Counted from the first letter of the stretch, positions 32,550-39,742 are shown. The stretch: 64,000 nucleotides of DNA from Snodgrassella communis (GCF_914768045.1 NZ_CAJZCD010000005.1:62001-126000), one strand, 5' to 3'. Numbers and translations: made by a program. Notes: generated from the sequence alone by a model not told the origin.

Positions 32550-33062
32550 TTAGTTTTTAAATCTGTACTCTGGTATTTCACCAGCAAATAAGGCTGCAAA
32601 ATATTCAGATAATCTTAGTTTTCGTTCTTCCGGATATTGTCTGTCTGGGGTCATTCCCAACATTTCTAAGGCAGACAAACGTGCCGGATGAGAAAGGAGA
32701 CCAATTTCATCTGTATCGTATTTAGTTGAATCCGCCAGATGGTTTGCAATCTCTTCATTACTCATGCTACCCATCTTTTTATACAATTTACAGTATAGGC
32801 AGTAGTTATCTTTTGCAGCCTGTGTTTTAGCACTAGGAGTATAAATGATTTGAATTGCAGTTATAACTGCTAAAAATATGCCAGAAAAAGTACCATTAAC
32901 TAAACCTCCAATACTTCCAATTGCTGTCATACTTGATAGTATAAGGAAAAATGAAATTAACTTATCTATTCTACCGAAAAATTTATACATTAATTTTTCA
33001 AAGCACAAAGAGTAAGCTACTTCAAGTTCTAAGTCTGGTCGGTTCTGTTCTGGGTTGGTCAT
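32550..33062 (-). CDS. SLATT-like two-helix membrane protein, putative exclusion/defence
   Basis: 170 aa. Architecture: a cytoplasmic N-terminus (LEVAYSLCFEKLMYKFFGRI), two adjacent membrane helices (KLISFFLILSSMTAIGSIGG and FSGIFLAVITAIQIIYTPSA) and a long soluble helical C-terminal domain (AAKDNYCLYCKLYKKMGSMS). This is the SLATT-type plan used as pore effectors in defence systems. The region between cI and the pL arm is where lambda keeps rexAB. It follows the 59-aa gene by ten bases with AAAGGA before its ATG. Family assignment is by architecture only. Confidence 0.75.
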   Translation of the reverse strand: MTNPEQNRPDLELEVAYSLCFEKLMYKFFGRIDKLISFFLILSSMTAIGSIGGLVNGTFSGIFLAVITAIQIIYTPSAKTQAAKDNYCLYCKLYKKMGSMSNEEIANHLADSTKYDTDEIGLLSHPARLSALEMLGMTPDRQYPEERKLRLSEYFAALFAGEIPEYRFKN

Positions 33063-33072
33063 TTATGTTCCT

Positions 33073-33252
33073 TTACTTTTTGTTTGTACCTCCATTTTGG
33101 GAGGTACCTGTTGGCACCGGGGCTGGAGATTTTGACACATGTCCTTTAACAGATGATGAAGCTGGATATTTTGACACATGTCCTTTAACAGATGATGGAG
33201 CTGGAGATTTAAGGGCATGGTCATAAGCCATTTTATTTTTATCATTACTCAT
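33073..33252 (-). CDS. Small repeat protein paired with SLATT-like gene
   Basis: 59 aa, from ATG 33,252 with AAGGT seven bases upstream, ending TAA at 33,073. The sequence starts MSNDKNKMAYDHALKSPAPS and contains two 13-residue tandem repeats of the type SPAPSSVKGHVSK, plus the beginning of a third, coded by a 39-bp DNA repeat. It is basic, Pro/Ser-rich and probably unfolded alone. Co-transcribed with the membrane protein, it may be its partner, sensor or inhibitor. Another minus-strand frame here (33,063-33,245) codes over the same repeat but lacks a ribosome binding site. Confidence 0.65.
   Translation of the reverse strand: MSNDKNKMAYDHALKSPAPSSVKGHVSKYPASSSVKGHVSKSPAPVPTGTSQNGGTNKK
33100..33225. 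repeat. 39-bp tandem duplication
   Basis: The unit starting GCTGGAGATTTTGACACATG is present twice almost unchanged, with a partial third copy (GCTGGAGATTT). It encodes the 13-residue repeats of the 59-aa protein. Copy number may vary by slippage. Confidence 0.85.
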
Positions 33253-33281
33253 GATAAGTACCTTATTTTGCTAGGTTGTTT

Positions 33282-33362
33282 ATGGGAAATTCAATTCTAG
33301 CAGAAACCACATACTTAGTGGCTAAAAGAGTGACAGCTCGGAAAGACGGGCAATACATCTAA
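33282..33362 (+). CDS. Possible 26-aa peptide
   Basis: ATG 33,282 with TAGG eight bases upstream opens MGNSILAETTYLVAKRVTAR followed by KDGQYI and TAA at 33,360-33,362, directly before a terminator. It is antisense to the cassette promoter region. Could be a leader peptide of the plus-strand transcript or chance. Confidence 0.25.
   Translation: MGNSILAETTYLVAKRVTARKDGQYI
33294..33302 (-). promoter_or_regulatory. Extended -10 promoter of the minus-strand cassette
   Basis: On the minus strand TGCTAGAAT (TGn plus -10) lies about 40 bases before the ATG at 33,252. With the terminator at 32,498 it would make the two-gene cassette a self-contained unit expressed from the lysogen. Confidence 0.45.
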
Positions 33363-33375
33363 GTTTAAAAATCGC

Positions 33376-33405
33376 AGCCCATTCTAACGAGTGGGCTTTA
33401 GTTTT
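33376..33405 (+). terminator. Terminator before the plus-strand accessory operon
   Basis: AGCCCA and TGGGCT arms with the loop TTCTAACGAG are followed by TTAGTTTTT. A transcript from the pL-like promoter must pass it to reach the genes from 33,497 on, as in lambda where antitermination is required. Confidence 0.7.
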
Positions 33406-33496
33406 TGAGCTTGATATCAGTATGTAACTAACTACCCAACAAATCAGCGAGCTTCAACTACTCTTTAGAAGCACGCACCGCCAATAGGAGACTTCA

Positions 33497-33793
33497 ATGC
33501 TAGAACTTCAACCAGATGTGCAATGGGGCAAAGATGTAGCTTATGAAGAAGCCATTGATGCGGAAGTTGATTTAAAGATAACTACAGAACCTATTGAGTA
33601 TTTAGAGGGATTGGTTAGTTATCAAGTATGGGACGAGATAGTTTTAGCCCTCGAATGTAATCCCATTGAGTTAAATATAAGCACAGAACTTATTGAGTGC
33701 TTGGATGACATGGTTGATTACAAACTATGGCGCAAGATAGTTTCAGCACTACAACGCGTCGCAGAAGAGGAGTTGGAAACTAATGGATATTAA
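33497..33793 (+). CDS. Acidic phage protein with internal duplication
   Basis: 98 aa. Two homologous halves are visible: TTEPIEYLEGLVSYQVWDEI followed by VLAL, and STELIECLDDMVDYKLWRKI followed by VSAL, i.e. a duplicated 30-residue helical unit. Very acidic. AGGAG precedes the ATG. First gene of the plus-strand accessory arm; small acidic proteins in this place often inhibit host or defence functions, but that is only a general tendency. Confidence 0.7.
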   Translation: MLELQPDVQWGKDVAYEEAIDAEVDLKITTEPIEYLEGLVSYQVWDEIVLALECNPIELNISTELIECLDDMVDYKLWRKIVSALQRVAEEELETNGY

Positions 33794-33821
33794 CCATCAA
33801 AGTAATAGCAAGGAGTAAAAC

Positions 33822-34061
33822 ATGGGAATAACCACTGAACGACTAGCTGATGATGAACTAGTAAGGGTAGCCAATGATGCTATTGGCGAACTGCGCCGCT
33901 CAGAATACTACGAGGCCATGCAAAAAGTAGCAAATGAGCTGGCTAAGGCAATTTATTTAGGCGGCCATTACAAACAGCAGACAGTTGGGCAGATATTAAG
34001 CCATCTGCCACTAGAGGCTGAAAAAATGGTTATTAAGTATATTAAAAAGAACGCAAATTGA
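33822..34061 (+). CDS. Phage hypothetical protein
   Basis: 79 aa, helical, with AAGGAG upstream (ATG 33,822). Contains DDELVRVANDAIGELRRSEY and YKQQTVGQILSHLPLEAEKM. No family recognised. It lies between two small accessory genes with gaps of about 30 and 12 bases and is likely cotranscribed. Confidence 0.65.
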   Translation: MGITTERLADDELVRVANDAIGELRRSEYYEAMQKVANELAKAIYLGGHYKQQTVGQILSHLPLEAEKMVIKYIKKNAN

Positions 34062-34073
34062 AAGGATTTAATC

Positions 34074-34316
34074 ATGATTGAAGTTACTAAAGCAAAGAAG
34101 ATTGAAACAAAAGCATCTGAAATTAAATACCCTGTAGCTCGAAAATCAAAACACAACGGGGAGGTTGTTCTTTTTTACGGGGAGAAAAGCGGCGTGGTGG
34201 TTGAGGCTGGCGACCCGCGCAAATCACGCAACTCTGTGGGAACTATATCGGAGAATTGGACTTCCTACACAGATGAAAACACGTGGGAGCCTGTAGACGC
34301 TCACATTTACGGATAA
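34074..34316 (+). CDS. Small phage protein, paralogue A
   Basis: 80 aa. Core ASEIKYPVARKSKHNGEVVL and C-terminus NTWEPVDAHIYG are shared with the gene at 39,919-40,137, so the two are paralogues. The central segment differs. Followed by a conserved 3' flank with two hairpins. Function unknown. Confidence 0.75.
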   Translation: MIEVTKAKKIETKASEIKYPVARKSKHNGEVVLFYGEKSGVVVEAGDPRKSRNSVGTISENWTSYTDENTWEPVDAHIYG

Positions 34317-34318
34317 CT

Positions 34319-34402
34319 TATCAATTCAAATGCATTCAATGAGTGCATTTTCGTGGATGAGTAGACGCAGCCAGCTAGTAGCTGGCTTTTTATTGGAGTT
34401 AA
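34319..34402 (+). repeat. Conserved 3' flank, copy 1 (two hairpins)
   Basis: About 84 bases nearly identical to 40,139-40,222: an inverted repeat AAATGCA/TGCATTT with T-tail, the string TCGTGGATGAGTAGACGCAG, then an AGCCAGC/GCTGGCT stem (34,369-34,387), a T-tract and TTGGAG. The flank is better conserved than the paralogous genes in front of it. Confidence 0.85.
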
Positions 34403-34405
34403 ATA

Positions 34406-35083
34406 ATGAGCACAGCTATACAGCAGTTCAGGCGTGACCAGCCTAGGCTTAATGCTGAATTTTTGGCTAAAAAGCAGGCCGAGCATGAAAAATTTATCAG
34501 TTATACACCTAAAAAACAAGCTCGACTTAAACTACGTAAATTTCATAAAGAATTTCAAGCAGATAGTCTTATAGACAAAGATTATAGCTTTAATCCAGTA
34601 GACTCTAAAACCTTAGATAAATTTGCCGATTTCTTAACACATAAGTTGAAATACATTAAAAACCCGCAGCAATTAGCAAACACTGGAATTTTTGATGAGC
34701 TTTTGGATTACGGGGATTTTAAAAATGATGAACTTGAACAACTACTCTCGGGCGGTTTGATTGAAGAGGCTAATACTAGGCGGGATAGGGATTATCAATA
34801 TACTAAGGCAGCCAAGCTTTTAGCCAGTGCGCTATACGCAGACCCACCAGATTTTTCAAAAGTTAATGCTAAAGCCGCTGAGCGTGAAAAGAAAAAGGAA
34901 GAGGCTAAAAAAGCAAAAATAATGAGCCAGCGAGCAGCTAGGACATATTTAAACGTCCCCTACCCTGAACGGTGGATTGCTAAGCAGCATGGAGCCAGAT
35001 GGGATAAAGACGTAAAAAAATGGTATTTGCCCGAGGGCGTAGAAATGCATGAGGATTTAAAACAGTATGCCCTCAAGAAGTAG
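34406..35083 (+). CDS. DUF5710 domain protein
   Basis: 225 aa. The C-terminal 45 residues are a clear DUF5710 domain (RTYLNVPYPERWIAKQHGAR, WDKDVKKWYLPEGV), a small fold found beside DNA primases, TOPRIM and antirestriction domains on mobile elements. The first 120 residues are helical and charged (KKQARLKLRKFHKEFQADSL). A lysine/alanine-rich coiled coil (NAKAAEREKKKEEAKKAKIM) joins them. Function unknown, probably DNA-related. Preceded by hairpin plus TTGGAG. Confidence 0.8.
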   Translation: MSTAIQQFRRDQPRLNAEFLAKKQAEHEKFISYTPKKQARLKLRKFHKEFQADSLIDKDYSFNPVDSKTLDKFADFLTHKLKYIKNPQQLANTGIFDELLDYGDFKNDELEQLLSGGLIEEANTRRDRDYQYTKAAKLLASALYADPPDFSKVNAKAAEREKKKEEAKKAKIMSQRAARTYLNVPYPERWIAKQHGARWDKDVKKWYLPEGVEMHEDLKQYALKK

Positions 35084-35091
35084 AGGAAACC

Positions 35092-35331
35092 ATGATTAAA
35101 CTACAGATAACTGCATTTATTGCGGTTTTTTTTATGACTGTATCAATGATGATATTGCCTGTACAAACTGAACAGGAATTACAGCGCGAACGTCAAGATT
35201 ATGCAGCCAGACTTCTAAAGCTGGAAGAAGAACAGGCAGATTTAGAAGTTAAACGGATAGCTGATGCATATGCGCGGATGAGTGATGAAGAACGCTTGCG
35301 TGGTGATGCTGAGGCTCACAAGAATTATTAA
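35092..35331 (+). CDS. Small membrane-anchored phage protein
   Basis: 79 aa. One N-terminal membrane anchor (LQITAFIAVFFMTVSMMILP) and a long charged helix (ELQRERQDYAARLLKLEEEQ). Starts nine bases after the previous stop with GAGG before the ATG. Function unknown. Confidence 0.65.
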   Translation: MIKLQITAFIAVFFMTVSMMILPVQTEQELQRERQDYAARLLKLEEEQADLEVKRIADAYARMSDEERLRGDAEAHKNY

Positions 35332-35340
35332 CTACAGACT

Positions 35341-35366
35341 ATTTTTGGATTGTGCAATCCAAAAAA
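35341..35366 (+). terminator. Bidirectional stem-loop
   Basis: TTTTTGGATT-GTGC-AATCCAAAAA is a perfect 10-bp inverted repeat with a four-base loop between two genes. U-tracts on both strands suggest weak termination in both directions. Confidence 0.6.
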
Positions 35367-35382
35367 TGGATAAGGTAAAAAA

Positions 35383-36126
35383 ATGAGCGAAATGCCTACT
35401 AGTGAAATCTACTCTTTTCTTCAGGAGGCTTATGATTATTTTAACACCAAACTCTTCAATGGTGCACTACCTCACTGCCTGATAACTCTTCAAAGAGAGA
35501 AAGGATGTAGCGGCTATTTTTCACCTGAGCGGTTTATTAATTCTAAAAATAAAAAAACAGATGAGATAGCTTTAAACCCAAGCGTCTTTGCGGTTCGAAC
35601 TATAGAAGATGTTTTATCAACCTTGGTTCATGAACAAGTACATTTATGGCAACACCATTACGGGAAACCGGGACGACGCGGTTACCATAACAGAGAATGG
35701 GGCGTCAAAATGAAAGAAGTGGGGTTATTCCCTAGTTCTACCGGCAAAGAGGGCGGAAAAGAAACTGGTGAATCTATGACGCACTATATCATTCCGGGCG
35801 GAATGTTTGATGTTGTTTGCGCATCGCTGGTTAACAAATATTCGCAAATTCCGTGGCTTGATACTCGCCCGCCTTATATATCACCAACTCTATTAGAGTT
35901 AATAGAAATGCTTTCTAATGAAGAAAGCGATAACACAGAAGATAAACCTGTCGAGCCGTTTGTACTTCCACCTGAAAAAAAGATAAATAAAAGCAATCGC
36001 GTTAAATATTCCTGCCCATATTGCAAAACTTCGGTATGGGGTAAGCCTGATATTCGGATTGCTTGCGGCAATCCTGATTGTGATCATGTTGAATATGAAG
36101 AGGTAATAAAAAATGTATATGTTTAA
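35383..36126 (+). CDS. SprT-like zinc metalloprotease
   Basis: 247 aa. The N-terminal 150 residues show the SprT pattern: EAYDYFNTKLFNGALPHCLI, a strand with GYFSPERF, and the zinc-binding HEQVHLWQHHYGKPGRRGYH (HExxH plus a downstream His). The C-terminus has a zinc ribbon (CPYCKTSVWGKPDIRIACGN). SprT/Spartan proteins process DNA-protein crosslinks; in a phage it may act in DNA repair or in inactivating a host DNA-bound protein. Confidence 0.88.
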   Translation: MSEMPTSEIYSFLQEAYDYFNTKLFNGALPHCLITLQREKGCSGYFSPERFINSKNKKTDEIALNPSVFAVRTIEDVLSTLVHEQVHLWQHHYGKPGRRGYHNREWGVKMKEVGLFPSSTGKEGGKETGESMTHYIIPGGMFDVVCASLVNKYSQIPWLDTRPPYISPTLLELIEMLSNEESDNTEDKPVEPFVLPPEKKINKSNRVKYSCPYCKTSVWGKPDIRIACGNPDCDHVEYEEVIKNVYV

Positions 36127-36508
36127 ATTTGCAGAGGCGGTATCAACCATTCCCAGATGGACGGTTGTGTATGCGGACAGCTGCAACATGACAATTCGCT
36201 CCCCATTTGAACTTGGCGATGGGGTGCGACTTATGTTTACTGTTTACAGCGGAAATGAATTATCGTTTGAGTTGACAGATGGTTGTCGAACTAAAGCGTA
36301 CGTCGTTGATAGAGGATTAGGCCTAACAGAAGAATTAATACAGGAATTAAATAATACGCATGGCATTAAATACGCACAGGTTATTGATGGTGAAATCATA
36401 GCAGAGCATAGGGATTTAAATCTATTGCACAAAGCGATTGAGGACGCAGCAAAGTTGGCACTCGCTATGGTATTTAGGTGCTCAAATATCAATAACCGAA
36501 AGGAATAA
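36113..36508 (+). CDS. Phage protein with DUF1828-like core
   Basis: 131 aa, start ATG 36,113 (AGAGG nine bases upstream) overlapping the protease gene by 14 bases. The middle (MTIRSPFELGDGVRLMFTVY, ELSFELTDGCRTKAYVVDRG) resembles the DUF1828 fold of a two-stranded PF...GD...LTD pattern. The C-terminal half is helical. Function unknown; the family call is tentative. Confidence 0.6.
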   Translation: MYMFKFAEAVSTIPRWTVVYADSCNMTIRSPFELGDGVRLMFTVYSGNELSFELTDGCRTKAYVVDRGLGLTEELIQELNNTHGIKYAQVIDGEIIAEHRDLNLLHKAIEDAAKLALAMVFRCSNINNRKE

Positions 36509-36510
36509 AA

Positions 36511-36708
36511 ATGAAACAAGGTAGCCTTGAGGATGATGTAGTTGAGATTGTTAATGCCTTAAAACTAAGGGAGTGGGCGGAGCATTGTACTACTACCGAG
36601 CTGGGGCAGGAATTAGAGGCAGAAATTACTAAATTAATTGGCCAGCTAAATCATTATATTCAGCTATATATTCAGCTATGTGAGAAGCATACCATTCCCA
36701 GAGAGTAA
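36511..36708 (+). CDS. Small acidic phage protein
   Basis: 65 aa, helical and acidic (GSLEDDVVEIVNALKLREWA), starting two bases after the preceding stop. No family recognised. AAAGGAA precedes the ATG. Confidence 0.6.
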   Translation: MKQGSLEDDVVEIVNALKLREWAEHCTTTELGQELEAEITKLIGQLNHYIQLYIQLCEKHTIPRE

Positions 36709-36712
36709 TCAA

Positions 36713-36907
36713 ATGAATAATGTAACTTACAAGCCGGGAAAGAAAGGTATTCACGTTGTTGCCTTCCGCACAGCCCTAAAGAAAGAAAAAAGCAGCAATC
36801 CCAAAAAAATCGAGCAAGGGAAATGCAAACTTGTCAAAACAGTTATCGCAGAAAAAACATTTGACGAATGGAAAGCAGCTTACGCATGGGGTAATCAGTT
36901 TTTGTGA
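36713..36907 (+). CDS. Small basic phage protein
   Basis: 64 aa from ATG 36,713 (MNNVTYKPGKKGIHVVAFRT), lysine-rich (KKEKSSNPKKIEQGKCKLVK) with an aromatic end (DEWKAAYAWGNQFL). Starts four bases after the previous stop. The longer frame from 36,680 lies in the upstream gene. Possibly nucleic-acid binding; unknown. Confidence 0.55.
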   Translation: MNNVTYKPGKKGIHVVAFRTALKKEKSSNPKKIEQGKCKLVKTVIAEKTFDEWKAAYAWGNQFL

Positions 36908-36917
36908 GGTGTGTTCT

Positions 36918-37018
36918 GACCCGCCCAGCGCGCAGGTGGCGGGATTAATAACAGCGCGCAGCACATGGTTAGTCTTCCTTAGCTTCCGTATGTGCCGACT
37001 GACCGCCGTAAGCGGTCG
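36918..37018 (+). promoter_or_regulatory. Structured untranslated region with three stem-loops
   Basis: Stems CCCGCC/GGCGGG (36,920-36,943), GCACAT/ATGTGC (36,961-36,995) and GACCGC/GCGGTC (37,001-37,017) follow each other; CAGCGCGCAG occurs twice. None has a long T-run, so this looks like a structured leader of the downstream zinc-finger gene rather than a simple terminator. Confidence 0.5.
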
Positions 37019-37046
37019 TTATTCAAAACAGATTATCGGAATTGAA

Positions 37047-37451
37047 ATGGTTAAATGCATATACTGCGGCAATGACGCGGAGCTAGTTACTGGGGAAAGA
37101 ATTTACCCACATCGGCCAGATTTATACACGCTTAACTTTTGGCTGTGTGCACCCTGTGATGCGTATGTAGGCTGCCATAAAAAAGGCGCAAACATTCCAA
37201 GAATTGGGAAAAGTGATGGCACATTACCGTTAGGCAACCTTGCTAATGCCGAGTTAAGAAAGTGGCGAAAATCTGTACATTCAGTACTAGACCCTGTCTG
37301 GCAATCTAAACAGATGGGGCGTAGAGATGTTTACAGAAAGCTGGCAAAGCATTTAGGCATACGCTATAGAAAATGCCATGTTAGCTTGTTTAGCATTGAT
37401 AGATGCCAAAAAGCTATTGAATTTTTTAAAAAAGAATTTCCGGCTAGCTAA
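37047..37451 (+). CDS. Zinc-finger protein, DUF3268 family
   Basis: 134 aa from ATG 37,047. Residues 1-45 contain two Cys pairs (KCIYCGNDAELV and WLCAPCDAYVGCHKKG), the mark of the DUF3268 zinc-finger proteins often encoded beside phage SSAP genes. The C-terminal half is basic (GRRDVYRKLAKHLGIRYRKC). A longer frame extends upstream into the structured region without a good start. Confidence 0.8.
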   Translation: MVKCIYCGNDAELVTGERIYPHRPDLYTLNFWLCAPCDAYVGCHKKGANIPRIGKSDGTLPLGNLANAELRKWRKSVHSVLDPVWQSKQMGRRDVYRKLAKHLGIRYRKCHVSLFSIDRCQKAIEFFKKEFPAS

Positions 37452-37479
37452 TCGCTGGCTTTTTTATTGGAGCTTGAAA

Positions 37480-38364
37480 ATGAGTAACACTAACGCAATC
37501 CAAAAAGCAAAAGATATTAAAACCTTTTTAAACAGCCCAGCTATTCAAAAAAAAATGTATGAGCTGGTTAATAAAAATACTGCCAGCTTTGCAACCTCAG
37601 TTATGCAAATTGTGAATAATAATGAAATGCTTTTGAAGGCTGACCCATTATCTATTTTTAATGCAGCTTGCATGGCAGCAACTTTAAACCTGCCAATTAA
37701 TAATAATTTCGGCTTTGCCTATATCGTCCCCTACCATAATAAAAAAACAGGGCGAGTTGATGCGCAATTCCAGCTTGGCTATAAAGGGCTAATACAGTTG
37801 GCTCAGCGTTCAGGACAGTTTGAACGCCTTGTTTCATTGCCGGTTTATAAAGCTCAATTAACTGAGAAAGATTTAATTAATGGCTTTAAGTTTGACTGGG
37901 AGGTTGAGCCTGATGAAAATGAAAAACCTATCGGCTTTTATGCTTATTTCAAGTTAATTAATGGGTTTACTGCTGAGCTTTATATGACAACAAGTCAAAT
38001 TGATAAGCACGCTAAACGCTACAGCCAGTCATTTAAAAAGGGTTATGGTGTATGGGCTGATAATTATGAGCAGATGGCCTTGAAAACAGTAACTAAATTG
38101 TTGTTATCTAAATATGCTCCCTTGTCTATTGAGCTGCAAAAGGCCGTTTTATCAGACCAATCAGTCATTAAGGACGTGACTGAGGATAAGTTTGATTATA
38201 TAGACAATCAAAATACATCTCTGGATTTATCCGTGGCAGTTGATGACGGGTTGATGCAAACGCTTGTAGAAAATATTACTACAGGAGAGGTAAGTAAAGA
38301 AGCGGTATTAAATGGGGATTACAAATTTACACCCGAACAACGGGAAGTAATTGAGGGACTTTGA
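37480..38364 (+). CDS. recT: RecT-family single-strand annealing protein
   Basis: 294 aa from ATG 37,480 (MSNTNAIQKAKDIKTFLNSP), preceded by hairpin plus TTGGAG. RecT motifs: ALKTVTKLLLSKYAPLSIEL, NFGFAYIVPYHNKKTGRVDA, QFQLGYKGLIQLAQRSGQFE and LPVYKAQLTEKDLI. It anneals complementary strands during phage recombination and works with the exonuclease encoded next. The longer frame starting at 37,378 is not supported. Confidence 0.95.
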   Translation: MSNTNAIQKAKDIKTFLNSPAIQKKMYELVNKNTASFATSVMQIVNNNEMLLKADPLSIFNAACMAATLNLPINNNFGFAYIVPYHNKKTGRVDAQFQLGYKGLIQLAQRSGQFERLVSLPVYKAQLTEKDLINGFKFDWEVEPDENEKPIGFYAYFKLINGFTAELYMTTSQIDKHAKRYSQSFKKGYGVWADNYEQMALKTVTKLLLSKYAPLSIELQKAVLSDQSVIKDVTEDKFDYIDNQNTSLDLSVAVDDGLMQTLVENITTGEVSKEAVLNGDYKFTPEQREVIEGL

Positions 38365-38365
38365 A

Positions 38366-39004
38366 ATGAAAATAAGATGCTCAGCAATATCACTGATAAT
38401 CGGGGATGGTCGAACTAAAGGAAACCATCTTTCTGATACGGCTAAATCGTACTTGATGACCTTGGCAAAAGAAAACCTATACAGCGTTCAGAGATTCGCC
38501 GGCGATAAGGAAACTGCCAAAGGCAAGCAGTTGGAAGACTTGGCTATAAAGGCAAGCGGAATGAAGCGCGGGCGGGTATTTACTAAAAATACCACCCGTT
38601 TGGAAAATGACTGGATTACAGGTGAATGCGATATTTATGTGCCAAGCGAACGGCTGATTATTGATACAAAATGTTCATGGGATGTTTTTACACACCCGCA
38701 GTTTGTCGATGAGGCTCAAAAGAAAGCTCAAAAGGCCGGATATATTCATCAGATGCAGGGTTATATGTGGCTTTATGATTGCGATAAGGCCGATATTGAT
38801 TTTTGGCTATTCCCCTGCCCTGAAAACTTATTGGGTGCTTACGACCGCGCGGAAGTGCTGGTTGATGCGGTCGAGGATATTCCATTGCTTAAACGAGTTA
38901 CTACTGTAACGATAGAAAGGGATGAAAAGGCAATTGAGAAGATTAAAGAAAAGGTTGAAATTTGTCAGGAATATTATGCAATCCTGATGAAACAGGCGGC
39001 GTGA
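38366..39004 (+). CDS. YqaJ-like exonuclease (PD-(D/E)XK)
   Basis: 212 aa from ATG 38,366, two bases after the recT stop. The nuclease core is visible as TGECDIYVPSERLIIDTKCS (D...DTK) with the helix AGYIHQMQGYMWLYDCDKAD typical of YqaJ/lambda-exo-like enzymes. It would resect double-stranded ends to give RecT a 3' overhang. The pairing with RecT and the following SSB makes the call strong. Confidence 0.85.
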   Translation: MKIRCSAISLIIGDGRTKGNHLSDTAKSYLMTLAKENLYSVQRFAGDKETAKGKQLEDLAIKASGMKRGRVFTKNTTRLENDWITGECDIYVPSERLIIDTKCSWDVFTHPQFVDEAQKKAQKAGYIHQMQGYMWLYDCDKADIDFWLFPCPENLLGAYDRAEVLVDAVEDIPLLKRVTTVTIERDEKAIEKIKEKVEICQEYYAILMKQAA

Positions 39005-39015
39005 AAGGATAATCC

Positions 39016-39483
39016 ATGTCTGTTAATAAAGTTATTCTAGTCGGTCGCTTGGGTCGCGACCCTGAAACTCGATATATGCCCAGTGGCGAAGCTGTAACCA
39101 ATTTTTCTATTGCTACCGAAGAACGATGGAAAGATAAATCTGGGCAGTCTCAAACACGTACCGAATGGCACAACATTACCCTGTTTGGCAAGCTGGGCGA
39201 AATCGCCAGCCAATATTTGCATAAAGGTAGCCAAGTATTTATTGAGGGTCGTATTCAAAGCCGTAAATACAGTGGCAAAGATGGTATCGAACGTACTGCT
39301 TACGACATCATTGGGAATGAAATGAGAATGCTTGGCAGTAGCAATAATTCCCATGATTCAGGCGGACATAATACTGCACCCGCGGCTTCCAATTCTCCAC
39401 CAGCACCACCACGCCGCCAAGCACCACGACCAGCACCAACTCCGGCGCCGGTAGATGATATTGACGATGATATCCCATTTTAA
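39016..39483 (+). CDS. ssb: Single-stranded DNA-binding protein
   Basis: 155 aa. The OB fold is canonical: MSVNKVILVGRLGRDPETRY, EAVTNFSIATEERWKDKSGQ, TEWHNITLFGKLGEIASQYL, VFIEGRIQSRKYSGKDG. The linker is Pro/Ala-rich and the acidic tip is DDIDDDIPF, the peptide that recruits repair enzymes. It completes the recombination module with RecT and exonuclease. Confidence 0.97.
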   Translation: MSVNKVILVGRLGRDPETRYMPSGEAVTNFSIATEERWKDKSGQSQTRTEWHNITLFGKLGEIASQYLHKGSQVFIEGRIQSRKYSGKDGIERTAYDIIGNEMRMLGSSNNSHDSGGHNTAPAASNSPPAPPRRQAPRPAPTPAPVDDIDDDIPF

Positions 39484-39497
39484 TAATTATCTATTAC

Positions 39498-39538
39498 AAG
39501 CCGCCTAGTGCGGCTTTTCTATTGGAAATTCCTATGCC
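39498..39538 (+). other. Hairpin plus ribosome binding site with truncated ORF
   Basis: An AAGCCGC/GCGGCTT stem is followed by TTTTCTATTGGAAATTCCT and an ATG that meets a stop after three codons. It is the usual gene-start module of this prophage without a gene, probably the scar of a deleted one. Confidence 0.5.
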
Positions 39539-39567
39539 TAAATAGCCAAGCCCGCCAAATAAAATAA

Positions 39568-39599
39568 ACTCAGTGAAGCTGCAACTTCACTGAGTTTAC
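39568..39599. terminator. 13-bp perfect stem-loop after ssb
   Basis: AAACTCAGTGAAG and CTTCACTGAGTTT flank a six-base loop. Very stable; lies in the otherwise empty stretch between ssb and the next genes and may end transcription or protect the 3' end of the recombination transcript. Confidence 0.6.
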
Positions 39600-39742
39600 C
39601 AAGGTAGACAGAATTATTACCTGTCTTCTGTAAAAGTCAAGAAAAAAATCACTTGCATTTTTACTATTCAAGCAGTAATGAGTGTACAGTAATTATATAT
39701 TCTTGTCTATTCTATCTCATTTAAAAGCTAATAGCAAGGATC

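Noticed and set aside
33100-33225. 39-bp duplication as a CRISPR or att site.
   Set aside because: Only two and a half adjacent copies, no spacers, and it encodes a peptide repeat.
36831-37451. 206-aa version of the zinc-finger protein.
   Set aside because: The first 72 residues are coded by the preceding gene and the structured region; ATG 37,047 starts the conserved domain.
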